DNA of 64,000 nucleotides from Sweltsa coloradensis (taxonomy: Eukaryota; Arthropoda; Insecta; Plecoptera; Chloroperlidae): assembly GCA_024449915.1 (NCBI GenBank), contig JAMZAV010006170.1:1-64000 (forward strand). Reading direction: 5' to 3'. The notes beneath the pieces are model-generated. The model was given only the letters and a program-made list of their open reading frames with translations, searched no databases and was not told the DNA's origin. The stretch's first letter is position 1. Each line of letters starts with the position of its first letter. A program made the translations under genes and the position numbers. Positions 1 to 12,832 of the stretch are shown here, piece by piece.

Positions 1-2400
1 CCAAAATCAAAAATTTGCAAAGGGGTTTGCCTTGTGAAATTTTTAAATTTAAAAAATGAAATGCCGTTTGGGTTATACTATTACTTGCTACATATTTCTA
101 TAAATAGGTGTGTTGATTGAGAGTGACAGTTTTTTGGTTTGGTCAAGTAATTGAGTAGAAACTCACAAACAATAGTTCGAGTCAGAGTCGATTACATTCT
201 GTAAATCACACATATTCTATCCAATTCACAATAAATGGTGTTTTGTCCAATAGAAAAACCCCTTATTAATATTCTAGAAGAAAATATTGATTTCGAGTCG
301 GACCCAAAATCAACAAAAATTTGCAAAGGGCCTTTGTGAAATTTTTAATGAAAAAATGAAATGCACGTTTAGGTTATACTATTTATTGCTACATGTTCTC
401 TATAAATAGGTGTGTTGATTGAGAGTGACAGTTCCCGGTTTGGTCAAGTAATTGAGTAAGAAACTCGCAAACAATTGTTCGACTCAAGAGTCAATAAACA
501 TTCTGTAAATCACACATTTTCTATCCAATTTCACAATTAATAGATTATTTGTCAATGGAATAACACCCTTATTAATATTCTAGAAGAAAATATTGATTTC
601 GAGTCGGACCCAAAATCAACAAATTTGCAAAGGGGTTAGCCTTTGTGAAATTTTTATTGAAAAAATGAAATGCCCGTTTGGGTTATACTATTACTTGCTA
701 CATATTCTCTATAAATAGGTGTGTTGATTGAGAGTGACAGTTCTTGGTATGGTCAAGTAATTGAGTAAGAAACTCACAAACAATAGTTCGAGTCAGAGTC
801 GATTTAACCCTTCTGTAAATCACACATATTCTAAACCAATTTCACAATAAATAGGTGTTTTGTCAATAGAAAAACTCCCTTATTAATATTCTAGAAGAAA
901 ATATTGATTTCGAGTCGGACCCAAAATCAACAAATTTGCAAAGGGGTTAGGCTTTGTGAAAATTTTTAGTGAAAAAAATTAAATGCACGTTGGTAATACT
1001 ATTACTTTTAACATGTTCTCTAAACCCTAGTCGTGTTGATTGAGAGTGATAGTTCCCAGTTTTGTCAAGTTATTTAGTAAGAAACTCGCAAACAATGTTC
1101 GACTCGAGTGATAACATTCTGTAATCAAAAATTCTATCCAATTTCACAATTAAAGGGTTATTTGTAAGGGAAAAACTCCCTATTAATATTCTAGAAAAAA
1201 TATTGATTTCGATGGGCCCCAAAAATCAAAAAATTTGCAAAAGGGGTTAGCCTTTGGAAATTTTTAATGAAAAAATGAAATGCACTTTTGAAATCCCTTT
1301 TTATTGCAATTTTTTTATAGATAGTCGGTTGTTTAGAGTGACATTTTTTTGTAGTAATGATAAAAAACTCGCAAAAAATAGTTCGATCAGGTCGATTAAA
1401 TTCGTAAACACACATTTCTACCCAAATTTCAAATAAATAGGTTTTGCAATAAAAAGAACCCCTTTTTTTTAATATTTTAGAAAAAAAAATTTTGTTTTCG
1501 AGTCGGCCCCAAAAATAAAACAAATTTGCCTTTGAAAAATTTTTTAATGAAAAAATGAAATCCCTTTGGGTAATCCATTTTTTGTTTATGTTCTTATAGA
1601 TAGTCGTGTTGATTGAGGTGACGTTCCCTTTTGGTCAAGTAATTGATAGAACTCGAAAAAATAGTTGCTCAAGTCGTTTAACTTCTGAAAATCAACAATT
1701 TATCAATTTCACAATAAATAGGTTTTTGTCAATGGTAACTCCCTTATTAATTTTTTAGAAGAAAAATAGGATTTGGGTGGCCCAAAAACAAAAAATATTG
1801 CCTTTGGAAATTTTAATGAAAAAAGAAATGCACTTTGGGTAATACTTTTAATTGCTCATTTCCTTAGAAGCGTGTTGATTGAGGGGACATTTTCCCGGGG
1901 TTTGGTCAATTAATTGAGAAGAAACTGCAAAAATTTTATTCAAAATCAGAGTCAAAAAATTCTGTAAACACCATATTTCTTTTTCCAAATTTTCACAAAA
2001 AAATTATTTTTAATAAAAAAAATTTATAAATTTAAAAAAATTTTATTGATTTCTCCCCAAAAAATAAAAATTTTTTTTTAATTTTTAATAAAAAAATTTA
2101 ATATTTTAATTTATAAATTGCTAGAGTTTCAAGAAGGTTTGGGATTGGGTGAACCCGGTTTTGGGCAAGTAATTGATAAAAAAACCCAAAAATATTTAAA
2201 GTATTAAAATTGTAATAAACATAATTCGTTTCCCATTGTAGGTTATATGTAAAGGAAATAACTCCGTATTAATATTCAAAAAGGAAATATTGTTTTCAAG
2301 TGCCCAAAAAAAAACAAATTTGCAAAGGGGTTTAGTTAGCTCTTTTGTAAATTTTAAGAAAAAAATGAAATGACTTTTGGGGTAAATTCCCTATATTGTA
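1..2400. repeat. Tandem satellite, ~300-bp unit, about 8 copies
   Basis: Units begin with a CCCAAAATCAACAAATTTGC-like phrase near 1, 305, 609, 920, 1215, 1506, 1780 and 2300, giving a period of about 275-310 bp. Each contains the blocks TATAAATAGGTGTGTTGATT, CAATTTCACAAT and ATATTGATTTCGAGTCGGAC. The first four to five units are well conserved and alternate between two variants (see findings). From about 1.2 kb rightward the units decay by extra homopolymer bases and deletions, at least partly poor consensus. The ORFs here are not coding. The array is cut by the window start, so its full length is unknown. Confidence 0.93.
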
Positions 2401-5400
2401 CAGGGCTCTTTAGCAGCCGGGTTGTTTTGAAGTGCACCCAACTTTAGGGATTTTGACAGCTTCAGGGCGTCTTCTTTCGTTCATATTCATTAAAATGTCA
2501 AACAGTCCAAAAATACATTTAATGGGAAGTATTCTTATGCCCAAAAAGGTCATTGGTAACTAGGCCTTAAGCCAGGCCCCTGGTTCGATCCCCATGTGCA
2601 TACTTTTTTAAAATTCTATAATTGAAACCAAAAACTAATAAAATAATAATAATAATAATACTAGAAAAAAATAACAACATTAATAATAATTAATATAATA
2701 ATAATAATTAATAAAAATAATAATAATAATAAAAATCATAATTTATAATAAAATAATTTTTAATAATAATCATAAATTATAATTATTATTGCATAGCAGT
2801 TTGTCGAAAAAGTTTCCCCGTTTCAACCCCTCGGGGCCCATGTCCTTTAAAAGCGGGTTACTTAAAAAACCATATATTTAATAATAATAAAAAAGTAATA
2901 ATAATAAAAAGGGTAATGAAACCCGCCATAATTGCGTGCTGCAGGGTCCTAAAACTCCACTAATAATTAAAGGAATTGCTTGGTTTGCTAACAGGCTTCT
3001 TAGGGGGTACCTTGATTTCCAAATTCACAAAAATAAAAAAAAAATTGGTGCAAAGGGTCTTAATTGCATAAAAAATTTTTAAAGTTCGGAGGCAGGGCCC
3101 CTATATTATAATTTTACGCCAGCCCAGGTGAAATAGCATAGAGCTTCTGCATAAAAATCCCGCGCGTTAATCTGGGGAGAACCCTGGAAAAAATCCCCAA
3201 TGGAAGGTTTTTGTGTTTTGAAATTCAATTTTAATTTAAATTAGATTTCCCTTCCTGGCCTTGGGCAAAAAAACGAAATTTTAAAATAAATTATTAGGGG
3301 AAACAAATAAATCAAATACAAAAAATCAATTTAAAGTGTTTTATGTATATAATTTTCAACACAACTTTATTTTTTAAGTGGTTCAAAAAATTACAATATT
3401 AAAATTTTACAAAGTTACAAAAACAATTTTCCTCAAAAATTTTTTGTATTAAAATTCGCCAAATTAAAATAAAAATTATGTAAATTTTAAAAACACAATT
3501 GTTAACCAAAATAAAAAAAATTCAATTTTTGATATAACGGAAATGCCTTTCCAAAAAAGCCCCCTAAAAGGGGTGGGTGAAAAAAAAAGCTTTTTAAAAT
3601 TTTTGGGTCCATTTTGGGAAAGGGTGGGGTACCGGAGGACTTCCTTAAATGACTTTCAACTATTTCCCGGGTTGAAGCAGGCCCGTTGACCACATACCCT
3701 AAAAAATTTTGTAAATACCCTTTCCAAAAACCTCTTAAAGATTAATAAAAAGAATTGTAAATAAAAATGTCTTTTTGCATTGAAAATTTTAATTTTTGAA
3801 AGTATGGGGAAGTTCACAAGGCTTTACGGCGCATTTCTTAACTTTGGGCCCGATTCAAAGAACAATTTAAGTTGGCTGTGGCAAGGGGAAGCACTTTTTT
3901 TTTTAATTACCGAAAAATGGTGCGAGCCAAAATGAATTATAATTAAAAAATTGCTAAGGTTTCCATAACAATAAAAATTTTTTTTGTCAGTCAAAACGGG
4001 GTCTTTTCAAAATGAAAATGGCTACTTGTATGCCCTTTTGGACCTCTTTTTTAAGTTTTCCAGAAAATTTAATTTTTTTTTGAAAAAAGGAAAACGGGTT
4101 CCTTTATTGTTTCCTTTCAAAAACTTAAAAAGTAAAAATGCTATTCATTTTTAAAAATGGTATGCAGCTTTAACTTAAATAAAATCCCCTTTTAGCATGG
4201 GTTTAGTTTATTGGGGCAAAGGGACCCTAAACTTACTCCTTAAATTTTTAAAGGGGAAAAAGTTTTTCCCTTACCAGGAAAAAATACTGTTTTTTTAAAA
4301 TTCCCCCAAAGGATCAAGAACAAAAAATCAAAATTTGATTCTTTCAAAAAGGTTTTTTTCCTTTTTTTTGCAGAAATAAATCCTACGGGGGCCAAAATCC
4401 CGGGGGCTCCCAAAAGGTTTTTTGTGTTTTTTAAACAAATTTCCCCGAATTTTTGCAAAAAAATCGTTCTTCACAGTTTTCTATTTAGAAGAAAAATGTC
4501 CAATTCAAAAAAAACCCCAAAAGCGTTTTGACAGGGCGAAGTATGAAAAACTCCCCGTTTAATTGTGAATTTTTGAAAGTTGGTGGAATTGGGCCCACTA
4601 CCCTTAAAAGGGTTTAGTGGCGGAAAACGTTTTTTTTCCCCACCTCGGCCAACAGCATGTGAGTTCGAAACCTTTCGTAATAAACAATATCGGTCTGGAG
4701 TTTAATTTAACCCAAGAGATGTTAAAATTCAAAAACTTCGTTGTTTAAATTTAGTTGAAAAACATGAATGTGAATCCTGAAAATTTTCCTTTGTCTTTTC
4801 AAAGCATATAGTTTTAGGGTTTGATCGCGGAAGGGGGCATACACCCGTGTAAAACATTTCCTTAAATTTGGCCAATATCCAGCAAACTCCCCGTGGCTTA
4901 GCGTACAGTTGGAAGGACACGTGGTTGGCACCAACCCCGCTTTGGTCGTAGGGTACGGGGGGGGGGGGTTGTCGGGAGGATAGCTAAGGGGAAAACAAAC
5001 CCTCCTTTTAAACTTTTTCGCTTCCCCGTTGACCCCAACCCCGGTTTTTAGATTTAAGAGGTACCCTATAGTATGGGGCCCAAACATTTTGGCATTGGGC
5101 ACAAAAAAAACCCGTTTAACATTTAACGATCAAAAATAAAATGTTTCAAGTCAATTTAAACTTTAAAATTTTTGTAGGTTTTAAAAAAATGACCCTGAGA
5201 AATACTTTTTACCACCAAACTGGTCAAAGGCTGTCAATTGAAAAAAAACTGGCCCTTCAGGAATTTTCCAGAAAAAAATAACGGGATTGCCAACCCTTCC
5301 CGTCTCAATAATGTAGGCAAATTCAGACAAAAGGTGTTAAAGGGATTAAGTAGAACAGAAGGGAGGGGGAAACCCAAACCCCTTTTAAACCCTATCCTTT

Positions 5401-5450
5401 CAAAAGTACCAAGGGGGCCAACGGCTTAACCCCCCCATCCAAAAAGGAGT
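2401..5450. other. AT-rich degraded intergenic DNA
   Basis: No gene is supported. It holds an AAT/ATA microsatellite near 2640-2790 with an echo near 2876-2915, a short piece near 2785-2815 that recurs as a hairpin arm near 28.15 kb, and a sequence at 2579-2600 (GGTTCGATCCCC) resembling a Pol III B box, perhaps an old tRNA-derived SINE. The small ORFs at 3502-5429 have no recognisable domain and lie in homopolymer-padded sequence. Confidence 0.6.
2640..2790. repeat. AAT/ATA microsatellite
   Basis: Interrupted AAT/ATA trinucleotide runs, directly visible. Confidence 0.85.
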
Positions 5451-5526
5451 TTAACCGACAGTCATAAAGTTCCCACTAACCCGCGGCCACGGGGACTGAG
5501 AGAAAAAAACCCTTACCAGTTGACCC

Positions 5527-5760
5527 CCTGTCGCTCAAACCCCAGCGGTATACGTGAGTTTCGGGAAAAGGGCTGATCCGCGGGAAAATTGGGGACAATT
5601 AACCTCCGTCTGCTCTAACCAGGGGTATACGGAGTTTCAGGACCAGGCATGATCGTGGAAGTTGGGGACAAAAACCCTCCGTCGCTTAACCAGGGGTTAC
5701 GTGATTTTCGGGAAGAGCGTGATCCGCGGAATTTGGGGCACAACAAACCTCAAAGTCCTA
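5527..5760 (-). repeat. Three tandem ~80-bp copies of a 5S-SINE-related segment
   Basis: Three phrases of the type CTCTAACCAGCGGTATACGTG, followed by GAGTTTC-GGG and TGATCCGCGG, begin near 5532, 5611 and 5692. Their reverse complement matches the region just after the 5S-like head of the SINE at 61660-62078 (about 61740-61805: GCTCTACCCTGAAACTCACG, then the GTATACCGCTGG and GATGGAGG blocks). The array is therefore related to part of that SINE or to a common ancestor. Local base quality is mediocre. Confidence 0.6.
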
Positions 5761-6179
5761 GATCGAATGTTAACATCCCCGTGTTTATGTTTTTATTTAC
5801 GCTTCCTATTCAGTTATAAAAACTGATTTTCAAGAAGATAACTAAATAAAAAAAATTACAAATAACATCAAAATAAACCATAGTAGTAAGTTTGAAATAG
5901 TAATTTTAAAACTAAAATATGTATACTAAAATAAAAATTATTTTAAATTGTTTTTGTCCCTATCAACAAAACAACCAGGCCCTGTCAATCATCACCTGAA
6001 AATAATAGGGGGGGCACTGGAAAAAAAATCCATGTGTTCATTCACCCCCTTTATCTGTCACCCGAAAACCACCATCCCAGTAAGGCATTTTGCCACGGAC
6101 ATTTTAAAGCATGGCGTAGGAACCGGGGGGGAGCAGAGGGGCAAACTAACTTAAGTTAAAGTAACCCCTGAATTACCGT

Positions 6180-9100
6180 GTAAAATATGACATAGTCCCC
6201 TATAAAACGAAATTTTTTTTTTTTTTTGTATTCATCAAATTAAGTTTAAATTTTCTAAAACCCCCCTTCATTTTTTTTTTTTGGGAAAATTCTTAAATTT
6301 TAAAACCGTTTAAACCCGGGGTCATTTAAAAAAAAAAAGGCAGAAAACAAAAAAAAAAATTATTAATATTTTTTAAAAAAAAATTTTTGGATTTTTTTTA
6401 AAAATTTAATTTTTTTTTTCCCCAAAAAAATCCCCCACCCCTCTCCCCACCCCCCCCCCTCCCCCCCAAATTTAAAACGAAAAGGCCAAGGGATTTAAAA
6501 CCGGGAAAAAGTGTTTTTCCTGTAGACAAACCCCCCTTGAAATTTTTTTCCCCCGGCCAAATTGGGGACATTTAAAAGAACAGGGGGGGACTCGGGGGTT
6601 TTTCCCAAAATTTATTTTTTTTGGGGACCCCCCCTTTAAATTTTTTTTTAATTAAAAAAAAAATTTTGAATCCCGAGGTAACCTTTATTTTTTAAAAAAA
6701 AATTTTAAAAAAATTATTTGTAAATTTCAATTTTGGTGTTTTGGTTTATTTAAGAAAAGTTTAAAAATATTTTTATTTTAAAAACCGGAATTTCTTCAGA
6801 GGAAAATATCAATTTTGGGGTTTTTTTTTTAAAAAATTTAAGGAAAAAAAAATTTCGGGGGCTTTTAGACCCTTCAAAGGAAACAACCAAACAAAAAAAC
6901 CCCGTCCCACGGTCACTAAAAACTGCCACTTGATCTTTAATAAAAAAATATTTAAAAAAAAAAATTAAAAAAACCCCAAAATGAAATAGTTCTACTGGGG
7001 GCAAATTTTTTCCAAAAAAGGGGAATAAAAAATTAACATTTTCCCCCCAAAATGGGACTTTTTTAATTAAAAATTTTTTTTTAAAAAACATGCCCATAAA
7101 TTTTTAATTTTAAATATTTTTTTCGGAAACGAAAAAGGAAAAAGCCTGGAATTTTTTTTCTAAATAAACGTTTGGGGGTAATTAAATTAAAATTTCCCTT
7201 TTTTCTTAAAGGGAAAAAAATTATTTTCTTTTAAAAGAAAAAATTTTTTTTTAAACCCCAAAAATTGTTACAGGTAAATTTCCTGAAATTCCAACAAAAG
7301 GGTTAAACCAAAAACCCCAAATTTTTTTTATAATTTAATTTTTTCAAATTAAAAATCTCGTAGTCCAAATTTTAATTAATATAAAAAACTTAAAAAAACC
7401 CCTTTTTTTTAAATTTACAAATGAATTTTTTTTATTTAATAAGTAAAGAAATTTTTAAAAAAAAAAATTTAAATACAAAAAATTTTTTAAAATTTTTACG
7501 TTTTATTCATTTTTTCTCCCCCAAAAAAAATTAAATCCTTAAAATTCCCAAAAACTTTTTAAATTAAGGGCCGAAAAAACCTGTTCACCCCCCTTTTTAA
7601 CTGGCCGTCAAATAAAATTTTTTGAAAAAAAAAAAAAATTTAAAAAATTTTTTAAAAAAAAAAAAATTTTTTTTTTTTTTTAAAAATTTTAAAAAAAAAA
7701 CCGGCGAAAAAAAAAGTTGGGTTAAAAACAAAAAGTTTTGCCTTAATCCAAAAACATCCTCAAAATTTTTTTTTAAAAGGCTAAAAACCAAAAAAATTAA
7801 AATTTTTTTTAATTTTTAAAATTTTTTTTTTTTAAAAAATTTTTAAAAAAATCCGCTATTTCCAACAAAATTTTTTTTATATTTGATCAATTTTGTGAAA
7901 AAATTAATTTTTTTTTATTTTTTCAAAAAAAAGTTTATTAGTTGTTTTAAAAGCAAGGGTTCAAAATATTCCACTTGGATTTAAAAAAATAAAAAACTTA
8001 AAATGAATTTTTTAAATTTCCCGAAATAAAATTTTTAAGTCGATATCAAAAACAAAAAAAAAAAATTCCCAAATTTACAAAACAAGGGGGGTTTTGGGCA
8101 TCAAACACCAAAGGATTTGGGAAAATAAAATTTTTTATTTAAAAAAAAAAAATTATTTAAAATTTTTTTGAAACCCCGGGGCCCTGGGGAAAATCAAATT
8201 TTTGGGGGCTAATTCCTCGGCCTTTTAAAAAAATTTAATTTTTTTTACGTAAAAGAAATTTTTTTTAACCGTAGGGGGGGTAAAATTTTCAAAATTTTTA
8301 TTTGTTTTGAGAATTTTTAGAGACAAAAAAATTTTCCCCAATTTAAAAAATTGAAATTTTTTTAACAAAAACCAAATTTAAAAATATTTGTTGCACCAAA
8401 TCTCATTTTTTTCCCCCCCATCAAAAATTTAAAAAATTTGGGGGTTTTTTTATTTAAAAAAAAAATACAAAATTTTTAAAAAAAAATTGTTAAAAAACCA
8501 AAAATTAAAAAAAACCCTTTAAAAACCCAAAAACCCTAAACTAAAAAAATTAAAAAAAAAAAATACTCCAAAAATTTTTTCTTTCCCGGCTCCCCAAAAA
8601 CCCCCCAATGGATTGTAAGGTTTTTTATTTTTTTCCCTCGTTTTTTAATAATTTTTTTATTTCTAAAAGAGAAGTTTCCAAGATTCCATTTTCCCTAGTT
8701 ATATTTAATTGCCCCCTTAAAGGGAAGTTTTTAATTTTAAAACGGGGAAAAAAGGGATTTTTAAAGAAAACCCCTTTTATTGGGTTAAAAAATTTTTTTT
8801 ATTTTTTCCCCAGAATGGACCCTTTTTAAGAAATTTGAAAATGAAAAAAAAAAATAAAAAATTTTTTGAAAAATTTTTAAATTTCTTAAATTCTTTTGAA
8901 CAAAAATCCAAAATAAAAAAATTAGTTTTTTGGGTTTTCCCCAAAATTTTTTTAAAAAATAACTTTTTTTTTAAAATTTTTAAAAATTTTTTAAAAACCT
9001 TAAAAAAAAATTTTTTATTAAAAAAAAAAAAAAAATTTTTTTTTCTTAAATTCTTTAAATTTTAAAAAAAAAACCTAAATTGGAAAAAAAAAAACCCAAT

Positions 9101-11600
9101 AAAATTTTCAATTTAAAAATTTTTTTTAAAACCCCCAATTAACTTTTGGGTTTGGTACCCGCCTGGGAGGTTTAAAATTTTTTAAAGCAACAGATGGGGG
9201 AAAATTTTTTAATTAAAAAAAATTTTTAGAGTTTCAAAAATCCCCAAAAAAAAAAAGGGGGAAAAATTAAAGAAAATTTAAAACAAGTTGTTAAATTTAT
9301 TTAAAAAAAATAAGTAGAATTCAGAAATAAAAAAGAAAACTATTTTTTTTCAGTTAAATTTTTCCAATTGGGTTTAATAGTTACTTTTTTAATTTAACTA
9401 ATTTTATTTATTTAAAATAAAATAATATTTTAAATTTCCCAAATTTTTTAAAATTTTAACCCAAAAAAAACCTAAAATTTTAAAAAAATTTTGAATAGTT
9501 TGCAAATTTTTTTAAAAAAAACTTTTTTATTTTTTCAATATAAAATTTTATTTTTGGGAAAAATTTTTTTTTTTTTTAAAATTTAAAAAATACAAAATGA
9601 CTTTTTCTAATTTTTTCATTTTTTTTAATTTTTTAAACCCCAAAAAAAAACACTCTTTCCCCAAAACCAATTTTTAAAACAAAAAAAAAAAATTGGGTTT
9701 TTAAAAAATATAATTTTTCCCCCCAAAAAAATTTTTTTAAAATTTTTTCCAAAGGCCCTTTTACGGAAAAAAAAAACAATTTTGACCCCAAAAAAAAATA
9801 ATGGTTTTAAAAAGTTTTTTTGGAAGAAAAATTCCAAGTCAAAGGAAAAAAAATTTATAAAAAAAAAAACTCATGAAATACAAGTTTTATTGAAAAATTT
9901 AAAAAAAGTTAGGACTTTTCCAAAAAAAGGGTTTTTTTTTTTGAAAATTATGACAAACCCAAAAAAAAAAATATTAAAATTTTTCCAAAAGGCCCCTTAA
10001 CTGACCCTACAAAAGTTCCAATTTTAACAAAGGGGGTTAAAAAATTTAAAAAAATAATTTAAAAAAAATAATAATTAAAAAAAAAGCAAAAAAATTGGTG
10101 GTTTAAACCGGGGGCTTTGAACCCCCTCGGGGAAACTTTTTTACAACGCAAAATTAAAAAGCCAAAGCGGGTATGCTTCAAAAAAATTTTAAAAAATTGG
10201 GGGAAAGTTATTAAAATTTCCTGGGAAATTTTAGTTTGAAGACCCTTTCTTTGGATTTTTTTTAAAAATCAAAGCAAAAAAAAAAAGGGGCCTAAAGGTT
10301 TTTTTTTTGGGGGGTTATTTTAACTTGGAGTAAGGGGTTTTTGGGGTTAACCCCCCGGGGAAATTTTTGAAAGTTCAACAAAAATTTTTTTTCGGTTTTT
10401 TTAAAAAAAAATAAATTTTTTTTTAAAAAAAAAAAAAAAAATAAAATAATAAATAAAAATTTCTTTTTAAATTAATAATATTAAAAATTAATAATTAATA
10501 ATCATTTTGGGGTTTACCCAAAATTTTTTTAAATTATTTTTTTTTATTTTTTTATTACTTGACTTGGGGACAAGATTTTATTAAAAAAAATTTATTTGTT
10601 TTAAAAAAATATCTTTTTCCTTTAAATGCTTTTTTAAAAAAGTTAAATTTTGGAAACGGTGTCATGGATTTTCCCCGATTTTCCCTTTACCCCCAAACGT
10701 TTCATACTTTGAACTCGTGTGTGGGGTCCGGGGGGGAGCCCCAGTGGAGGGGGGCATCAGGGTTCCCTTAAGGGAATAAAATAAAACAAATGCAAAAAAA
10801 AAAAAAATATTGTCAATGTTTTTTTCGCTGTTTTCCCCCCAAAAAAAAGAAATTTAAAAAAAAAACGTTAAAAAATATTATATAAAAATTAATTTTTTTA
10901 AAATCATCCTACAAGTGAACCCCTTTTTGGTTGGGAAAAAAAAAAAAAAACCCCCGGGAAAAAAAAAAAAAGGAAAGTCCAAACGCACTACGCCGTTCAG
11001 TTCAGTTTCTTTCATTCAGCTTCCGGCCAAATGAAAAACCCCAAAATTTCCCTGTTTTTGGTAATTTTGGTTTTTTTTCCCCCTTTCTCCGGGCCCCCAA
11101 AAAGGGGGGGCGGGGGGAAAAGGGAAAAAAGGGGGGGACCCCCAAAATTTGCCAAAAAAAAAAAGGGGCGGCGAACAAAAGGGGCCAAGAATTTCGGGTT
11201 TTGCATTTGTTGGAGATTTAGATAAATTAAGCTAACCAAAAAAAACCCCAAACCCAAAAAAACGTATACCATGAAAACAATGGCCAACCCGGGTGTTTAA
11301 AAGCTTGGTTTTAAAACAGCCAATTTTTTTAAAAAACCCCCCGGGAAGGAAAAAAAAAGCCATAAACCCCGAAGATTTTTGTTGGAACCAAACCAGGGCC
11401 TTTTATTTTATAAATTGTTTGGGTTTTAAAAACCCCGTTTGTTTTCCCAAAGGTTATTGGGAGGCAGGTTGGGGGAAAAAAAATTTAAAGCATGGTTAAC
11501 CCTTTTTTTTGGGTTTAAGTGGTTTTAAAAGGGAAAAAAAATTTTACCCTTTTTAATTTTAAAAGGGGAATTTTCCCCACTTAATTTTAAAAAAAAAAAG
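6180..11600. other. Homopolymer-padded AT-rich DNA, no gene
   Basis: Runs of A, T, C or G of 4-12 bases dominate, and ORFs translate to K/F/N/L-rich strings without domains. A few cleaner islands (10.64-10.77 kb, 10.97-11.03 kb, 11.18-11.30 kb) hold nothing recognised. Confidence 0.75.
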
Positions 11601-11639
11601 ATTTATTTTTTCTTTTAAAAAAAATTAAAATTGTGGAAT

Positions 11640-11999
11640 TTAGGTATGCGCAATGAGTGGGACGATCGGACCATAGGGCAGCGTCGGAAGTGCTAAGCAG
11701 ATTTCCATTCCCATCGTCCACCACAAGCATACAACGGCGGACGGCACTGCTCGGCTAGCGTACCGCCCGGGAAGCTCCACGCAAGTGAGTTGTGGAGTCG
11801 CGACACCGGCCGATACATGTTCCGACAGGAACTTCACCTCCACTCTTTTGAGCGTGGTCCCGTGTCCGTATCTCATCGGTAAATGTGCTGAAATCGAGCG
11901 CCCGTCTGGCAATGTGTGAAGAAAAGTGCGACTCGACGCGTTTGTGGTAATATTCGGGACGTACCGGGCAAGTGCGCGCCCTGCTAAGTGCAAACCCAT
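11640..11999 (-). CDS. Unidentified 119-codon ORF in a GC-rich island
   Basis: An uninterrupted 119-codon frame with an ATG start lies in a patch whose base quality and GC content are clearly better than the degraded DNA to its left. I recognise no domain. The predicted protein is rich in Leu, Pro, Ala, Thr and Ser, with no obvious signal peptide or transmembrane segment. It sits about 500 bp beyond the 3' end of the zinc-finger exon on the same strand. It could be an exon, a transposon fragment, or chance: open frames of this size are not rare in GC-rich DNA. Confidence 0.2.
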   Translation of the reverse strand: MGLHLAGRALARYVPNITTNASSRTFLHTLPDGRSISAHLPMRYGHGTTLKRVEVKFLSEHVSAGVATPQLTCVELPGRYASRAVPSAVVCLWWTMGMEICLALPTLPYGPIVPLIAHT

Positions 12000-12423
12000 A
12001 TATTCCGAAAGGAAATTAAATTTTGCTTCAAAATAACCGGGTCTCGGGTTTGTATCTCATACCAGACAGTATTAGCTCTTTGCGGTTAGTTTAAGGTTGC
12101 GATACACATATGCGTTACGTTCGGATCAACATACACAATATGCGAGGCATCGTATTCAAGAATGAACAGTGTAAAAAATAAACTCAGGTCCAAAATCACC
12201 TACAAGCACCTGCAAGACGTATAAAAGATTTCCTGTACCAATCGCGAGCCGAATTTGAAGAAATTGGCTAAAGAGAGAAGGTGTAATTTCTCGCACTAAC
12301 CAAATCACCAGACGCAAGATGACCTATGGCCCCTCAGATATCAAGCAGAACTGGTAAGTTACCCCATACACAATCTAATTGCTAACCCCTGGTTTATAAC
12401 ACATATCAACAACAAATCAGAAG

Positions 12424-12515
12424 GAAAGGCTCCTAGCCATCGTGTTGACTCTTGTGTATGGTAAGGTTGCTGTTCTGAGTAAACATTTGTTCACATAAAG
12501 AAAATAAGAAAATTA
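12424..12515 (-). pseudogene. Degenerate extra C2H2 finger after the exon's stop
   Basis: Downstream of the finger array stop (near 12520) a further finger-like unit can be read: SLCEQMFTQNSNLTIHKSQH, lacking the first zinc-binding Cys, followed by a stop. The same sequence, more decayed, recurs at about 48573-48640, which links this locus to the second zinc-finger copy. Confidence 0.6.
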
Positions 12516-12519
12516 ATAT

Positions 12520-12832
12520 CTAATCACCCTTGTGTGTTGATATGTGTCTGGTAAGGCTATTTTTCTGTGAAAATATTTTTTCACATAGAGGACATGAAAA
12601 CGGCTTTCGCCCGGTGTGTTTTCTTATGTGCATATTAAGGTAAGTGCTGCAAGTAAACGTTTTCTCACAGAAAGAACAAGCGAATAGCTTGTCGCCCGTG
12701 TGCGTTCTCTTGTGTACGGTAAGGTGGGCGTTCTGAGAAAATGTTTTTTTCACAAAGAGGACAAGAAAACGGCTTTTCGCCCGTGTGTGTTCGAATGTGC
12801 ATATTAAAGTTACTGCTCTGAGTAAACGTTTT
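12520..12832 (-). pseudogene. Fingers 8-11 of the zinc-finger exon, beyond a nonsense codon
   Basis: The array continues past a TAG at 12833-12835, where sister fingers have GAG (Glu of CEKTF). Finger 9 then has one surplus A in a run (plus-strand T run at 12744-12750) that shifts the frame. After that, fingers 10 and 11 are intact in one frame ([19 protein letters not shown]..., [19 protein letters not shown]...), ending HKGD-stop near 12520. The TAG is a substitution, not a run-length error, so it is less easily dismissed than the frameshift. Either the locus is a young pseudogene, or the protein is shortened to seven complete fingers, or the base call is wrong. Confidence 0.75.

Noticed and set aside
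1..2400. Possible CRISPR-like array
   Set aside because: The period is ~300 bp with no short-repeat/unique-spacer structure; it is satellite DNA in a eukaryotic context.
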